From contig NC_090024.1 of NCBI RefSeq assembly GCF_037176765.1, positions 249,007,953-249,071,952 on the forward strand: a DNA stretch of 64,000 nt, read 5' to 3'. Below, piece after piece: positions 11,219 through 23,265 of this stretch (within the stretch, counting starts at the first letter, position 1; the number at the start of each line of letters is the position of its first letter). The position numbers and the translations under genes were made by a program. A model generated the notes under the pieces. That model did no database searches and was not told the origin of the DNA. It saw only the letters and a program-made list of their open reading frames with translations. This DNA comes from Anolis sagrei. Lineage: Eukaryota > Chordata > Lepidosauria > Squamata > Anolidae.

Positions 11219-11781
11219 TTCCGCTTTGGTTAGACCACTTTACCTGGAATATTGTGTCCCATTCTGGGCACCACAATTCAAAAGAGATATTGACTCTAAG
11301 CTGGAATGTGTCCAGAGGAAGGCGACTAAAATGATCAAGGGTCTGGAGAACAAGCCCTATGAGGAGCGGCTTAAGGAGCTGGGCATGTTTAGCCTGAAGA
11401 AGAGAAGGCTGAGAGGAGACATGATGAGGGCCATGGATAAATATGTGAGAGGAAGCCACAGGGAGGAAGAGGGAGCAAGCTTGTTTTCTGCTTCCTTGGA
11501 GACTAGGACGCGATGGAACAATGGCTTCAAACTGCAAGAGAGGAGATTCCACCTGAACATGAGGAAGAACTTCCTGACTGTGAGAGCCGTTCAGCAGTGG
11601 AACTCTCTGCCCCGGAGGGAGTGTGGTGGAGGCTCCTTCTTTGGAGGCTTTGAAACAGAGGCTGGATGGCCATCTGTCAGGGGTGATTTGTATGCAATAT
11701 TCCTGTTTCTTGGCAGGATGGGGTTGGACTGGATAATGGCCCACGAGGTCTCTTCCAACTCTTTGATTCTAGGATTCTATG
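11219..11781 (+). mobile_element. CR1 LINE 3' end
   Basis: The frame encodes the CR1 C-terminus ([50 protein letters not shown]). It ends in the CR1 octamer-type tail GATTCTAGGATTCTAT. Young, 5'-truncated. Confidence 0.9.
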
Positions 11782-11999
11782 TTGCCTTGGACTGGGCGAG
11801 CAGATTGGCTTGAACCCAAAGCTCTCAGTTCCGTTCTTCCTCGCCAGTGCTTCTCTTGCCAAGGCCTATGAACCTCACATCTTCTTCTCTTTCCCAGATT
11901 CCATTTTGAGATTATTCTTCATCCAGACATGGTTGAAACATTCAAGCCATTTCTTCCAAAAGCACTCCCCACAGATGGCCATCTAGCTTCTCAAAACCT

Positions 12000-12105
12000 C
12001 CGCCTGCCATAGATACAGGTGAAATACCAGGAGAGAATGCTTCTGGAACATGGCCAGACAGCACAGAAGACTCATTTCAGCCATGAAAGCCTTTGACAAC
12101 ACATC
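12000..12105. repeat. Repeat X, right arm
   Basis: CAGGTGAAATACCAGGAGAG then GCCATGAAAGCCTTTGACAA. The flanking 11782-12000 is unassigned. Confidence 0.6.
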
Positions 12106-12256
12106 TAGCCTCAGTTTGTAGCCCCCAAGAGAGAGAGAAGGGGCTCCACCGGGCTTGTATTGCTGGTGTTGGGAGGGGCGCCCAAAGATCATCCAGTCCA
12201 ACCTCATTCAGACAAGCAGGAAGGCCCCACTGGAGCCCCCTCTCTCACCCAAAGGC

Positions 12257-13131
12257 TATTTATTTCTTTATGATTTACAGCTTTTCTATTCCACCCTTCT
12301 CCTCACCCCGCAGGGGACTCAGGGCGGATTACAGTGTACACATATATGGCAAACATTCAATGCCAATTTTGACATACAAACATATACAGACGTACACAGA
12401 GGCTATTTAACTTTTTCTGGCCGCCAGGGCAGCTGTCGCTTTCATCGTCCATCTGCAACACTGACGAAGCACTTCCGCATTCCCCGCATGCTTCCCCACT
12501 GGAATGCTTTGCTGGAGTCTTCTTTATGGCCTCATAAATTAGTTAATTTTAGCCTCCGCACACTTTTTTAAGGTGGTACCTTTTGAGCTGTGGTGTTGGA
12601 GGAAAGTGCTGAGAGTGCCTTGGACTGCGAGAAGATCCCACCAGTCCATCCTCCAGGAAAGAAAGCCCGACTAAAGCTCATTGGAGGGAAGGAGACGAGA
12701 GGGAAAGTGGAAGTCCTTTGAATGCCACATCATGAGGAGACAGCCAAGCCTGGAGAAGGGAATGATGCTGGGGAAGGTGGAAGGCAAAAGGAAGAGGGGC
12801 CGACCAAGGCCAAGGTGGATGGATGGCATCCTTGAAGTGACTGGACTGACCTTGAGGGAGCTGAGGGTGGTAACGGCCGACAGGGAGCTCTGGCCTGGGC
12901 TGGTCCATGAGGTCACAAAGAGTCAGAGACGACTGAACGAATGAACAACAACAACCTTTTTTTCCTACTTGACAGAAACAACTGTCTTTTGGGTTGCAAA
13001 GGTCAACAACAGGCTACACACAATTGGTTGGAAACCCACTTCAACCCGGGCTGGCTTCGAACTCATGACCTTTTGGTCAGAGTGATCTTAATGCAGCTGA
13101 CACTCAGCCAGCTGCGTCACAATCCCGGTGC
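12257..13131 (-). mobile_element. L2-tailed tRNA-type SINE, split by BovB
   Basis: A reverse copy of the SINE seen whole at 49985-50475. The tail (CACCCCGCAGGGGACTCAGG) lies at the left and the tRNA-like head (TGCGTCACAATCCCGG) at the right. The BovB piece 12585-12953 interrupts it. Confidence 0.8.
12585..12953 (+). mobile_element. RTE-BovB LINE 3' end
   Basis: Encodes the BovB C-terminus (MMLGKVEGKRKRGRPRPRWM, then VHEVTKSQRRLNE-stop) and ends GAATGAACAACAACAAC. It is flanked by ACCTTTT (12578-12584 and 12954-12960), a likely 7-bp target duplication inside a SINE. Confidence 0.88.
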
Positions 13132-13284
13132 TATTTGGCCTCTGTGTAAAAACCTTCCAAGAGGAGGCACCACCAGACTCCAAGGCATCCAATTCCACTC
13201 TCAATTTGCTTCTTCCCAATTTTGAAGTGGGAGCTCTTTCTAATTTGAATCAATTGCGCCATTGTGCCCTAATCTCCGGAGCAG

Positions 13285-13835
13285 CATAGAATAACTGAAT
13301 CCTAGAGTTGGAAGAGACCCCAAGGGCCATCTAGCCCAACCCCCTTCTGCCTTCATCAAGGAAAAGCATATTCAGTGCACCCCGACAGATGGCTATCCGG
13401 CCTCTGTTCCAAAACCTCCAAAGAAGGAGCTTCCAATGGAGTCTGAGGCAGAGAGTTCCACTGTTGAACAACTCTTTTGGGGATCAAGAAGTTCTTCCTC
13501 ATGTTCAGGTGAGATAAAGAAGCTTGCCATTCCTCAATACGATTCCTTCACACATTTAAACGTGTCTTATGCCTCATCTCCACAAGCTAAACATACCAGG
13601 CCCATCAGGGGCTTCCACCTTTGACCACCTCTGTTGCCCTTCTCTGGACACCTTCCAGCTCCCTCTTGAATTGCTTTGCCCAGAGTCGGACATCGGATTC
13701 AGTCCAGGTGAGTGAAGAGATCTGACAGAAGCAGAAGGCAGAAAGTGGGAGGGTGACTTCCCTCGATGCAGACGCTCTCCTCCTTGTGAGGCAGCCTAGA
13801 ACCACGCTGACCTTCTTAGCTGTTGAGTCATGCTC
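13285..13835 (-). mobile_element. Old CR1 LINE fragment
   Basis: Reverse CR1 tail (ATCCTAGAGTTGGAAGAGAC) and upstream parts (CTCTGGACACCTTCCAGCTC), heavily diverged. The stretch to 14100 is unassigned. Confidence 0.7.
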
Positions 13836-14102
13836 CTCTTGTGGTCTAGGAAGCCACCTCAATCCCTTCAGCTCTGTGCCGAGCAGCCCTAATCCCTCCG
13901 GATTGCGAAACCTCCTTGCGTCCAAAGAATGCCTCAGAGAGTGCCTCGAACACTTCTGGCCCTGGGGAGAAGCGGCAGAAGCAGCCTCTCTGCCAGGAAG
14001 GCCGGCTGACGCACGCAATGAGGTCCTTGCAAAGCTCATCTCATGGCATTGGAGCCTCCTGATGCCCAGTTGAGAACAGCTGAGGTCAGACTGAGGAGGA
14101 GG

Positions 14103-14705
14103 AATCATAGAATCATAGAATCATAGAATCAAAGAGTTGGAAGAGACCTCCTGGGCCATCCAGTCCACCCCCATTGTGCCAAGAAGCAGGAATATTGCAT
14201 TCAAAGCACCCCTGACAGATGGCCATCCAGCCTCTGCTTAAAAGCTTCCAAAGAAGGAGCCTCCACCACACTCCCTCCGGGGCAGAGAGTTCCACTGCTG
14301 AACGGCTCTCACAGTCAGGAAGTTCTTCCTCATGTTCAGATGGAATCTCCTCTCTTGTAGTTTGAAGCCATGGTTCCATTGCGTCCTAGTCTCCAAGGAA
14401 GCAGAAAACAAGTTTGCTCCCTCCTCCTCCTCCCTGTGGCTTCCTCTCACATCTTGATACATGGCTCTCATCATATCTCCTCTCAGCCTTCTCTTCTTCA
14501 GGCTAAACATGCCCAGTTCCCTAAGCCGCTCCTCATAGGGCTTGTTCTCCAGACCCCTGATCATTTGCGTCGCCCTCCTTCTCTGGACACATTCCAGCTT
14601 GTCAGTCTCTCTCTTGAATTGTGGTGCCCAGAATTGGACACAATATTCCAGATGTGGTCTAACCAAAGCAGAATAGAGCATGGGGGGCATTACTTCCTTA
14701 GATCT
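14103..14705 (-). mobile_element. CR1 LINE 3' end
   Basis: Reverse copy starting with three AGAATCAT units. The frame encodes [20 protein letters not shown] and the usual C-terminus. Immediately right, a second CR1-like piece in forward sense (about 14725-14850) follows. Confidence 0.9.
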
Positions 14706-14884
14706 AGACACTATGCTCCTTCAGCTGCTCCAGAGACTGGGATGCAATGGAGCCATGGATTCAAACGGCAGGAAAAAAGATTTCCCCAAAACACCAAGAA
14801 GAAGAACTTCCTGATGGTCAGAAGTTGCTGCTTCCTTGGAGTCTAACAAGGCTTCCCTCTCTGGGGCTTCTGAGCAGAGCTTAG

Positions 14885-14997
14885 GTCAGGCATGGGCAAA
14901 CTTGGGCAGAGAAAGGGCCTGAGGCTGCTAGGAATGGTGGGAGTTGAAGTCCAAAACACCTGGAGGGAGGGCCCAAGTTTGCCCATGCCTGGGCTAG
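14885..14997. mobile_element. MITE family 1, partial
   Basis: GGCATGGGCAAACTTGGGCA at left joined to a full right arm; the centre is deleted. A forward CR1 tail follows to 15097. Confidence 0.6.
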
Positions 14998-15096
14998 ATG
15001 GCCACCTGCGGGGAGGGCTTTGAGTGTATCCGCCTACCTGGCAGAAGGGGGTTGAACTGGATGTCCTTGGGGGTCCCTTCTCACCCTAGGATTCTA

Positions 15097-15711
15097 AAGT
15101 GGTACCAAACCATGTTGTAGCGCAGATAGAGAGTTAAAGTGCCAAAGTGCCATTTCACTGATGACTCCAGCCAGACAACTCTAAAAATAATCAAAAGATA
15201 GGAAAAGAGACATAAAGGCATAACTGAATCTATGAATTCTGAATTTGAGGGCATTTGGGCCTTGAAGGTATCCTGGCACCACATCCTTGTTAGGGCATGT
15301 AAATAAAAATCTGAAAATGCAAAGCACGAAGCTGATTGGTTGGGCTACACCCAAGAGCCTAGCTGAGCCTGGGAGCTTTGTCAACAGTTACATTTTTAGG
15401 CTTGAGCTGTGACGAAGCTGGCAGAGACAGTTTTGAGTTCTTGATTCATGAGCTCCTGGAAGAGGATCTTCCACACAGACACCTGACCCTTTTGAATCCC
15501 TTTCAAAGGACTGTTCACATGGATGTATATATTTTGCTCTGCATTGCAAAAAGTAAACTTCCTTGTTCTTTGCTTTTCTGTGTGGCATGTTTTGTGGACT
15601 GGTAAAACATGAACTACACGTGATTTTCATTCTGCAGCAATCCTCTCCTCCAACTGGTGAAGCTATTTCACTAATGGAGGTTTTGGTGCTACTTCTGAGC
15701 CACTTTCAGCC
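15097..15711. other. Unassigned stretch
   Basis: No recognised gene or repeat. AT-rich. Confidence 0.35.
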
Positions 15712-16023
15712 CAATTTCAGAACATATTTACTTAATTAGGCGATCTCTCATTGTTTAAGATTGTTCTCCAAGTGCAGTGTGCTGGAGGTGGGTCTGCAGG
15801 TGGCTGTGGAACCCAATTCTTGACCTGCATCTTCTCCCACAGTGAGGGCATCCGTTTCCAGGTGGAAGGTGGTCCTGGTCAGGATTGGCTTGTCGTGCCT
15901 TCCTCTTGGCACGTTTCTCTCTTTCGCCCTCCATTCATGCCTTTTTGAATTCCACAACACTGCTGGTCACAGCTGACCTCCGGCTAGAGCCAGGGCTACC
16001 CAGTTCTCAGTGTCTATGCCACA
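15712..16023 (-). mobile_element. LINE 3' fragment (zinc-finger-tailed family), copy 1
   Basis: Reverse of the element at 61415-62030. It includes the part encoding a C-terminal finger-like segment and the AAGTAA-type tail. About 300 bp of it is repeated directly at 16568-16865. Confidence 0.65.
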
Positions 16024-16567
16024 GTTAGAATCATAGAATCCTAGAGTTGGAAGAGACCTCCTGGGCCATCATCCAGTCCAACCCCATTCTGCCAAGAAGC
16101 AGGAATATTGCATTCAAAGCACCCCCGACAGATGGCCACCCAGCCTCTGTTTAAAAGCTTCCAAAGAAGGAGCCTCCACCACACTTCAGGGCAGAGAGTT
16201 CCACTGCTGAACGGCTCTCACAGTCAGGAAGTTCTTCCTCATGTTCAGGTGGAATCTCCTTTCTTGTAGTTTGAAGCCATTGTTCCCTTGCGTCCTAGTC
16301 TCCAGGGAAGCAGAAAGGAAGCTTGCTCCCTCCTCCTCCTCCCTGTGGCTTCCTCTCACGTATTTATACATGGCTCTCATCATATCTCCTCTCAGCCTTC
16401 TCTTCTTCAGGCTAAACATGCCCAGCTCCTTAAGCCGCTCCTCATAGGGCTTTCTCTCCAGAGCATTGATCCTTTGAGTCGCCCTCCTCTGGACACATTC
16501 CAGCTTGGCAACATCTCCCTTGAATTGTGGTGCCCAGAATTGGACACAATATTCCAGGTGTGGTCTA
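16024..16567 (-). mobile_element. CR1 LINE 3' end between direct repeats
   Basis: Reverse CR1 from AGAATCATAGAATCCTAGAG to GGTGTGGTCTAACC. The frame encodes [20 protein letters not shown] and the rest of the C-terminus. The two sides are copies of the same LINE segment. Confidence 0.9.
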
Positions 16568-17050
16568 ACCAATTTCAGAGCATATTTACTTACTTAGGCG
16601 ATCCCTCATTGTCTGAATAAGATTGTCCTCCAGGTTCAGTGTCCTGGCGGTGAGTTCAGGTGTCTGTGGAGCCCTATTCTTGGCCTGCATCTTCTCCCGC
16701 AGTGAGGGCATCTGTTTCCAGGTGGAAGGCACTCCCAGTCAGGGTTGGCACATTTCTCTCTTTCGCCCTCCATTCATGACTTTTTGAATTCCACAGCACT
16801 GCTGGTCACAGCTGACCTCCAGTTAGAGCCAGGGCTTCCCAGTTCTCAGTGTCTATGCCATAGTTTTTGAGGTTGGCTTTGAGCCCATCTTTCAATCTCA
16901 TTTCCTGTCCACCAACATTACGTTTTCCATTTTCCATTCTTGAGTTTGGAGTAAAATAACTGCTTTGGGAGATGACAATTGGGCATTCGGACAATGTGGC
17001 CGGTCCAGCAGAGTTGATGACGGAGGACCATAATATGGAGCTGAATTCAA
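16568..17050 (-). mobile_element. LINE 3' fragment (zinc-finger-tailed family), copy 2
   Basis: Repeats 15714-16023 with roughly 10% difference and a deletion of about 20 bp, then extends further into the element (CATTACGTTTTCCATTTTCC). Confidence 0.65.
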
Positions 17051-17686
17051 GTGGAGGAGAGGCCCATCTCTGCTCAGCCTCAAGGGAAAGAAGCAAGCGC
17101 AAGCTCCCTCTGAACAAACCTTGCCAAGAAAACCATGAGATAGTTCACCGTAGCGTCTCCGTAATTCAGGAATGAGCTGGATTATGGCACATTGCAACAA
17201 TAAAATGACGGAGCCTGAGTTTCACCTGCAATTCCCAGATTCCCATTTGCGCCATGGAAAGTGTGGAGGCTGGAAGCATCACCCTTTTTTGGGTAGACAC
17301 TTTGAAGAGTGGTGCGTGCCCTCCTTCTCTCTTCGCCCAAACAAGTGAGTCATGGCTCGTAATCAAGATGAGGCATGTGTTTTATTTGGCGGCCTAATTC
17401 TGTGGTACGTAAGTAAGTCAGCGGGGCTGCGTAAGAGGCGGATGGAGGGAAACCTTCCTCTTTCTGACAAAGGGGAACAAAGTGTTCCTCTCTCCTCCTC
17501 CTTGCCGCGCATGAACGCACCACTTTCTTGAGTCAAGAGGAGACTCTTTGGAGGGAGTGAGTGAGTGAGTGAGTGAGGAGGTTCAGCACCACGGTGAGCT
17601 CCTTTGAAGTTGGGATGAAAGCCCAGAAGGGATTCACTGCCAATTCCACACTCAGGAAATGTTTACATTGCAGATTAGCACAGTAT
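17050..17686. other. Unassigned stretch
   Basis: Nothing recognised apart from a short (GAGT)n run at 17557-17575. Confidence 0.35.
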
Positions 17687-17872
17687 GAGCAAATTTGCCC
17701 ATCTGTCCAGATGTTTTGGACTTCAACTCCCACCATTCCTGGCCTCAGGCCCTTTCCTTTCCCCCCTCAGCCGCTTAAGCGGCTGAGGGGGGAAAGGAAG
17801 GGGCCTGAGACCAGGAATGGTGGGAGCTGAAGTCCAAAACACCTGGACGGATGGCCCAAGTTTGCCCATGCC
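17687..17872. mobile_element. Palindromic MITE family 1, best copy
   Basis: Near-perfect inverted repeat of about 90 bp per arm around GCCGCTTAAGCGGC. Outer ends are GAGCAAATTTGCCCATCTGT and its complement. No coding capacity. Confidence 0.85.
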
Positions 17873-17954
17873 AGGAACACAAGGAGTCCTGAGCCAAAGC
17901 ACATCTCCCATATTACACAATTACAGCACAACACCATCACAGGCCCTTTTCGCT

Positions 17955-18225
17955 GCCCATATCTTGCATTGAGAGAGGCTGGACAGCTGCCTGGATGGTG
18001 GACTTGGATGGTTTCTTCCTGCCTGGCAGGACGGGGTCAGACCGGATGGCCCTTGGGGGCCCCTTCCAGCTCCAGTGGGAGCCTGTTAGAGTCTCTTTCT
18101 CTGGGGTTTTTAAGTAGAGGGTGGATGGCCATCTGTCAGGAGGGCTTAGATTGTGCCTTCTTGCCTGGAAGAGTGGGGTTGAATGGAAGGCCTCTGGGGA
18201 AATCTTTGGAAAGTTATATGTTTAT
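17955..18225 (+). mobile_element. Old CR1 tail fragments
   Basis: Two successive diverged CR1 3' segments (GGATGGCCCTTGGGGGCCCC; GGATGGCCATCTGTCAGGAG). Confidence 0.5.
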
Positions 18226-18278
18226 CATCCATGTGTTTTTTTAAAATTGCTTGTATTGTTGTGATTATTGCTTGTCTT

Positions 18279-18303
18279 AATATTATTATTATTATTATTA
18301 TTG
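18279..18303. repeat. (ATT)n microsatellite
   Basis: About eight ATT units ahead of repeat X. Confidence 0.9.
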
Positions 18304-18572
18304 CACATCTTAACACCTCTCAACAAAAGATTCCCCCAGGCTCAGCCAGGCCTTCCAATGCTAATGAAGGTGGTCAGTTGAAACATTCACACCCAGCTCC
18401 AGCAGAGAAGAGCTCTTTGCCCCACCCCAGCCATTCCACAGATATATAAACCCATTTTCCTAATTCCAACAGACCTCACGACCTCTGAGGATGCTTGCCA
18501 TAGATGCAGGTGAAATTTCAGGAGAAAATGCCTCTAGAACATGACCATATAGCCCGAAAAAACCCACAAGAA
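18304..18572. repeat. Repeat X, long right half
   Basis: From ACACCTCTCAACAAAAGATT through CCATTCCACAGATATATAAA to AGCCCGAAAAAACCCACAAG. It is the reverse complement of 25445-25692. Confidence 0.75.
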
Positions 18573-18663
18573 TCTATTGCTTGTATTGTTGTATTTGGGC
18601 TTGGCCTCATGTAAGCCGCACCGAGTCCCTTGGGGAGATGGTGGGAGCAGGGTACAAATAAAG

Positions 18664-18694
<31 letters not shown>

Positions 18695-18695
18695 A
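18664..18695. repeat. (TTG)n microsatellite
   Basis: About ten TTG units followed by TTA units. Confidence 0.9.
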
Positions 18696-19209
18696 TTATT
18701 ATTTCAGCAGTAAAGGCATCAATACTGCATTTCAGTGTTTAACAGGACACTATGGCAGCATTATTGCATTATGACAACATATTTTTATATAAGCGTATGA
18801 GTGTCAAAATATGTTTGTTTGTTTATTTGTATCACAATGGCTGTTGCGAGGTGAAGTGGCCCTCTGTGACTCTTTCCAGAGTGTTGCCATTGTGAGGTAG
18901 GCCATTTCAGTGCTGGGGAAAGGAGAAAGTAGGCTGGTAGAGGTCCCAATTGTACCTGGGCAACTCTGGGAATATATGCTAGCACGTGTGTATATATAAT
19001 GCAATATAATATAAATAATATTTTTTATTTATATCCTGCTTTTCTCCCATAAAGAGACCCTAAGCGGCTTCCAAAGTGTTAAAGTACAATCAAATACAAT
19101 ACAAAACCAATCAACAACAACCAAAGACACAAATACAAAACACAATAAGCAATAGATAATAATAAATAAGGATTTAAAAACAATATACATTATTGTGGTG
19201 TCTTTTCAA

Positions 19210-19230
19210 TTCTTATAGATAGATAGATAA

Positions 19231-19270
<40 letters not shown>

Positions 19271-19271
19271 T
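19210..19271. repeat. (GATA)n microsatellite
   Basis: About 14 GATA units. To its left (18700-19200) only an AT-rich SINE or L2-type tail remnant near 19030 is visible. Confidence 0.95.
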
Positions 19272-19281
19272 AGACATAGGC

Positions 19282-19576
19282 AATCCATGGTTCTAAAGTA
19301 CTTACAAAACTAAAGTTCTGGCGGTGAACACTAGGGGGCGCTGGTGCTTTGCTTCTACAGTGTTGCTAAAGTTCTGGTGGTGAAAATTTCAGAACTCTAA
19401 CAAAACTTTCAAAATTTCATTATTATTTCATTATTGGTGGTTTTTATGACAGAACTCATTAGGAACTGCCATTTATAATGAAATTTTGAAAGTTGTGTTG
19501 GAGTTCTGAAAGTTTCACCACCAGAACTTTAGTTTTGTAAGTACTTTGGAACCATTTAGAACCATGGATTGCACAT
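19282..19576. mobile_element. Palindromic MITE family 3
   Basis: Long inverted arms: GCAATCCATGGTTCTAAAGT at left and its complement at right, meeting around TTATTATTTCATTATTGG. The left arm has a 55-bp insert bearing a CTCF-like motif between two copies of CTAAAGTTCTGG. Confidence 0.75.
19328..19342 (+). promoter_or_regulatory. CTCF-like motif in a MITE
   Basis: ACACTAGGGGGCGCT differs from the CTCF core CCACTAGGGGGCGCT only at the first base. Binding is not shown by sequence alone. Confidence 0.45.
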
Positions 19577-19650
19577 TCCTAATAGATGGAATAAGCAATC
19601 TACAAAGGTTTCAAGATTATAGACCGCAGAAACCACACCTATTTTCTTAA

Positions 19651-19887
19651 GAGCCGCAGTGGTGTGATGGGTTAAACCCTTGTGCTGGCTGAACTGCTGA
19701 ACTGAAGATCTGAAAGTCGGCAGTTTGAATCCACAAGACGGGGATGAGCTCCCATCTGTCAGCCCCAGCTTCCCATGCGGGGGCATGAGAGAAACCTCCT
19801 ACAGGATGGTAACACATCCAGGCGTCTCCTGGGCAACGTCTCTGTAGACAGTCGATTCTCTCACACCCGAAGCAACTTGAAGTATAT
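19651..19887 (+). mobile_element. tRNA-related SINE
   Basis: Same family as 9261-9531: head GCAGTGGTGTGATGGGTTAA, box CAGTTTGAATCCAC and body ATGAGCTCCCATCTGTCAGC. The following 19888-20440 is unassigned. Confidence 0.75.
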
Positions 19888-20254
19888 TCGCCATTCACAT
19901 CTGACACTATTTTATAAAAAGCCATTTTTCTTAGGAAGCTGCACCCTCCCCACCCAAGGTTTCCCTGCTGGGGGTTTCCTGGTGAATCATTCCCGAGAAG
20001 GGAGGGGCAACCAGAGCACACCCTCCCCCCAACCACAAAGAAGGGATCCTTCTCCTAAAGGGGCGGGGGGAAGGAGGCACCCGCACTCAGCCTGGCTGCT
20101 GAATCACAGCAGGAAAGGGGTCATTTGGGGATTGTTTCCAGCACGAAAGAAACTCCAATTGGTAACAACTACATGGCAAAACAGCACAACCACAATGTTG
20201 TGCAATGAGGCCGAGATGAAAGTGGGACCAGGTCATTGCAACAAGGGCAAAATG

Positions 20255-20284
20255 CCATGGTGGTGGTGGTGGTGGTGGTGGTGG
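20255..20284. repeat. (TGG)n microsatellite
   Basis: About nine TGG units. Confidence 0.9.
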
Positions 20285-20440
20285 AGTAGGGGTTGAGCTA
20301 GGACCACAGTGAGAGAGTCCCTGCCTGGCAAGCATATGCTGAACCAGATAGGCCAGGAGAGAGAAACCAGCTCACCAGATGGAAGACAACCACAGAAGTT
20401 TATGACAATTTGACAAAAGGGTGCAAGTACAGCCATTTCA

Positions 20441-21004
20441 TAGAATCATAGAATCATAGAATCAAAGAGTTGGAAGAGACCTCATGGGCCATCCAGTCCA
20501 ACCCCCTGCCAAGAAGCAGGAATATTGCATTCAAATCACCCCTGACAGATGGCCATCCAGCCTCTGTTTAAAAGCTTCCAAGGAAGGAGCCTCCACCTCA
20601 CTCCGGGGCAGAGAGTTCCACTGCTGAACGGCTCTCACAGTCAGGAAGTTCTTCCTAATGTTCAGATGGAATCTCCTTTCTTGTAGTTTGAAGCCATTGT
20701 TCCGTGTCCTAGTCTCCAAGGAAGCAGAAAACAAGCTTGCTCCCTCCTCCCTGTGGCTTCCTCTCACATATTTATACATGGCTATCATATCTCCTCTCAG
20801 CCTTCTCTTCTTCAGGCTAAACATGCCCAGCTCCTTAAGCCGCTCCTCATAGGGCTTGTTCTCCAGACCCTTGATCATTTTAGTCGCCCTCCTCTGGACA
20901 CTTTCCAGCTTGTCAATATCTCTCTTGAATTGTGGTGCCCAGAATTGGACACAATATTCCAGATGTGGTCTAACCAAAGCAGAATAGAGGGGTAGCATTA
21001 CTTC
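20441..21004 (-). mobile_element. CR1 LINE 3' end
   Basis: Reverse copy, frame 20531-20998 encoding [20 protein letters not shown] through the C-terminus. Young. Confidence 0.92.
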
Positions 21005-21955
21005 CTTACATTTGCTTCAAAATGTACAAGCATACACATACCGAGAAATCCAAGACATCTTATACAGTTCTGACAGCTGTTCAGACTTTATGCTCTCTCC
21101 CCTGATTGGCTGGAAAAAAGGCAGGATCTGTGCCAGGATTGGCTGGGAGGGAGAATGGCAGCCAGGGATTGGTAAAAGTTAAGGACCAATCAGCTGCAGA
21201 AACGCCCTCTGGGAGGGCACAGCCCAGGGAAACCAATTAGTAAAGATATGTCGATGAGCTTTTAATTAGCTCAAATGTCCAGTTCTGTGCCAAACAAATA
21301 TGTGGCTCTTAGGAAACAAAGGTGCAAGACTCAATGAAAAAAGGTGCTTCTCTTGGGTAATCAAGGGCTTGGCTGTCAATCAAAGAAGTTTAACAAAATG
21401 CACATCCTCTGAGTTTGTGTTCCTGTGGACAGCAATCTCCTGGCTTCAGGTGACTCATATGGCTAGACAAACAGTTTTGGGTTTATCTGGACTGACACAG
21501 GAAGCCACCTATCTCTGCATACACATAAACAATGTGTCCGGACGGTGATTACCTGGCTTGGGCAACAGCCAGAGGGGTTTGCCCAGCCTTCCTGTTCTGG
21601 GGGGATTATCTTTGCCTTTGGGCTATGTCTTGATACATTTTATAAAGCAGTTTATACATTTTATATACAGAGAGAGATACAGTACACAGCAAGATACAAG
21701 TTACTCAAAAAGACATGAAAATAGATATAATTGATTAAAGGGTTAGAAATAATAGTTTCGGGTTTTACAGCTGCTGCTGGTTTGGTTTTGATCTTCTGAT
21801 GCTTTGAATTCCGCAAGTCCAGAAAGGGTATTTTGATAAAAGGGAAAACAATATATACTTAATTCTGAGCCCTTGGTGAACTGGAGTGGGGTGGGAGGGG
21901 CTTTATCGTGGCTCGACAACAGTGGGATGAAGAGGAGAACCTGGGGGCAGGAGAT
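21005..21955. other. Unassigned AT-rich stretch, possibly an old LTR
   Basis: Several short GATTGGCT-type repeats and AT-rich runs resemble LTR sequence, but no termini or coding traces were found. Confidence 0.25.
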
Positions 21956-22425
21956 TCATCCACACTGTAGAATCAACGCAGCTTGGCCCCACTGGAAATG
22001 CCGTGGCTCAATACTACGGAGTCCTGGGAATTCTAGTTCGGTGAGGCACCAGGTCTCCTCTTCCCCTTCTTTTCTCCAAGCTCAACATGCCAAGCTCCCC
22101 GAGCTGTTCCTGAGAGGGATTCTTGGCTTTCAGACCTTTGACCCTTTGGATCGCCCTTCTCCAGACACCTTCCCTCTTGTCCCACTCCTCTTTGACTTGT
22201 GGAGACCAGAACCGGACACGGGTGAGGCCTGACCAAAGCAGAAGAGAGTGGCATGGGACTGTGACCTTCCTCGATCTAAACACTCACCTCCTTTGGGTGC
22301 AGCCTCGAATGGCATTGGCCTTTTTAGCTGCTGCATCACCTTCCTGAATCCCGTTCAGCTTGTGTTCTTCCTAGATCCTTCTCACACGGACAGTTTTCAA
22401 GCCAGGCCTCCCCATCCCATGTCTG
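21955..22425 (-). mobile_element. MITE family 2 remnant and old CR1
   Basis: 21955-22045 holds ACACTGTAGAATCAACGCAG and ATACTACGGAGTCCTGGGAA. From 22045 a diverged reverse CR1 follows (CTTTTTAGCTGCTGCATCAC). Confidence 0.55.
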
Positions 22426-23265
22426 TGCCGGGTTTTGTTTGTGGCGCTTGTTCATTTCCAGGTGCACAAAAGACCTGAGAAACAGGACCCACAACGACAT
22501 TGGATTTTTCCCTGGGGGAGCAAAGGGACCCTTCCAACCTTTGAAGCCCAACCACCAAGCCTCCTTTCTTTTCCTCACCAGGCTGGGAATGGAAAGGATA
22601 GGAGTGATCCCTCAGGGAGGAATTGGTCAACCCTTTTCTCTGTCTGCTGCTGATGACCCATCAGGTCTTTCAGGTGAAAGGGCAGCTGGAAGCGCTTCTC
22701 CTTCTGCAGGTGGAGGTCAACACAGTTGCAATGCTTATGCTTCCTTCAAGATCATAATGTAAATTAATACATGGTGCGCATGGCTGTTTGTGATAGGTTG
22801 TCAATCAAGGTTTTTCCTTTCATGGAGCCTCCAGAGTAGAATTCTGTCTACAGCTGCAGAAGATGCTCTCAATGACACTGGAAGCCATGGCACATCTCGC
22901 ACACTTTCCCAAATTCCTCAGATTGAAATTTGTGTGTATGGGATGGAGGAGCTTTGCATTGCAGCATATGTGGCCAAGCGCATTCACATCAGTGCAAACT
23001 GCCAGAGAAAAGCCTTCCTTTCCACTGTCTTTTGCTTTGGATAGTAAATATTTCTGGGTGAATTTGCTGTAGCGCGAATGTGAAGAATTGCTAAGCATTC
23101 AAAATATTCCTTCTGATTTTTGTTTTCCACTTTGGCAAAGGGGAGGGGCGCAGGAAAAGTGAGGAAACAATGGATCTCTCTGGATGGGCTTGTCATTGCA
23201 TGGGGAGGGGTGGTCCCATGAGACTCTTTGTGTGAGTCCCTCTTTTGCAGAGACACAAGGAGGAA
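22425..23265. other. Unassigned stretch
   Basis: No recognised gene; no Kunitz or WAP pattern. Possibly unique intergenic DNA. Confidence 0.35.
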
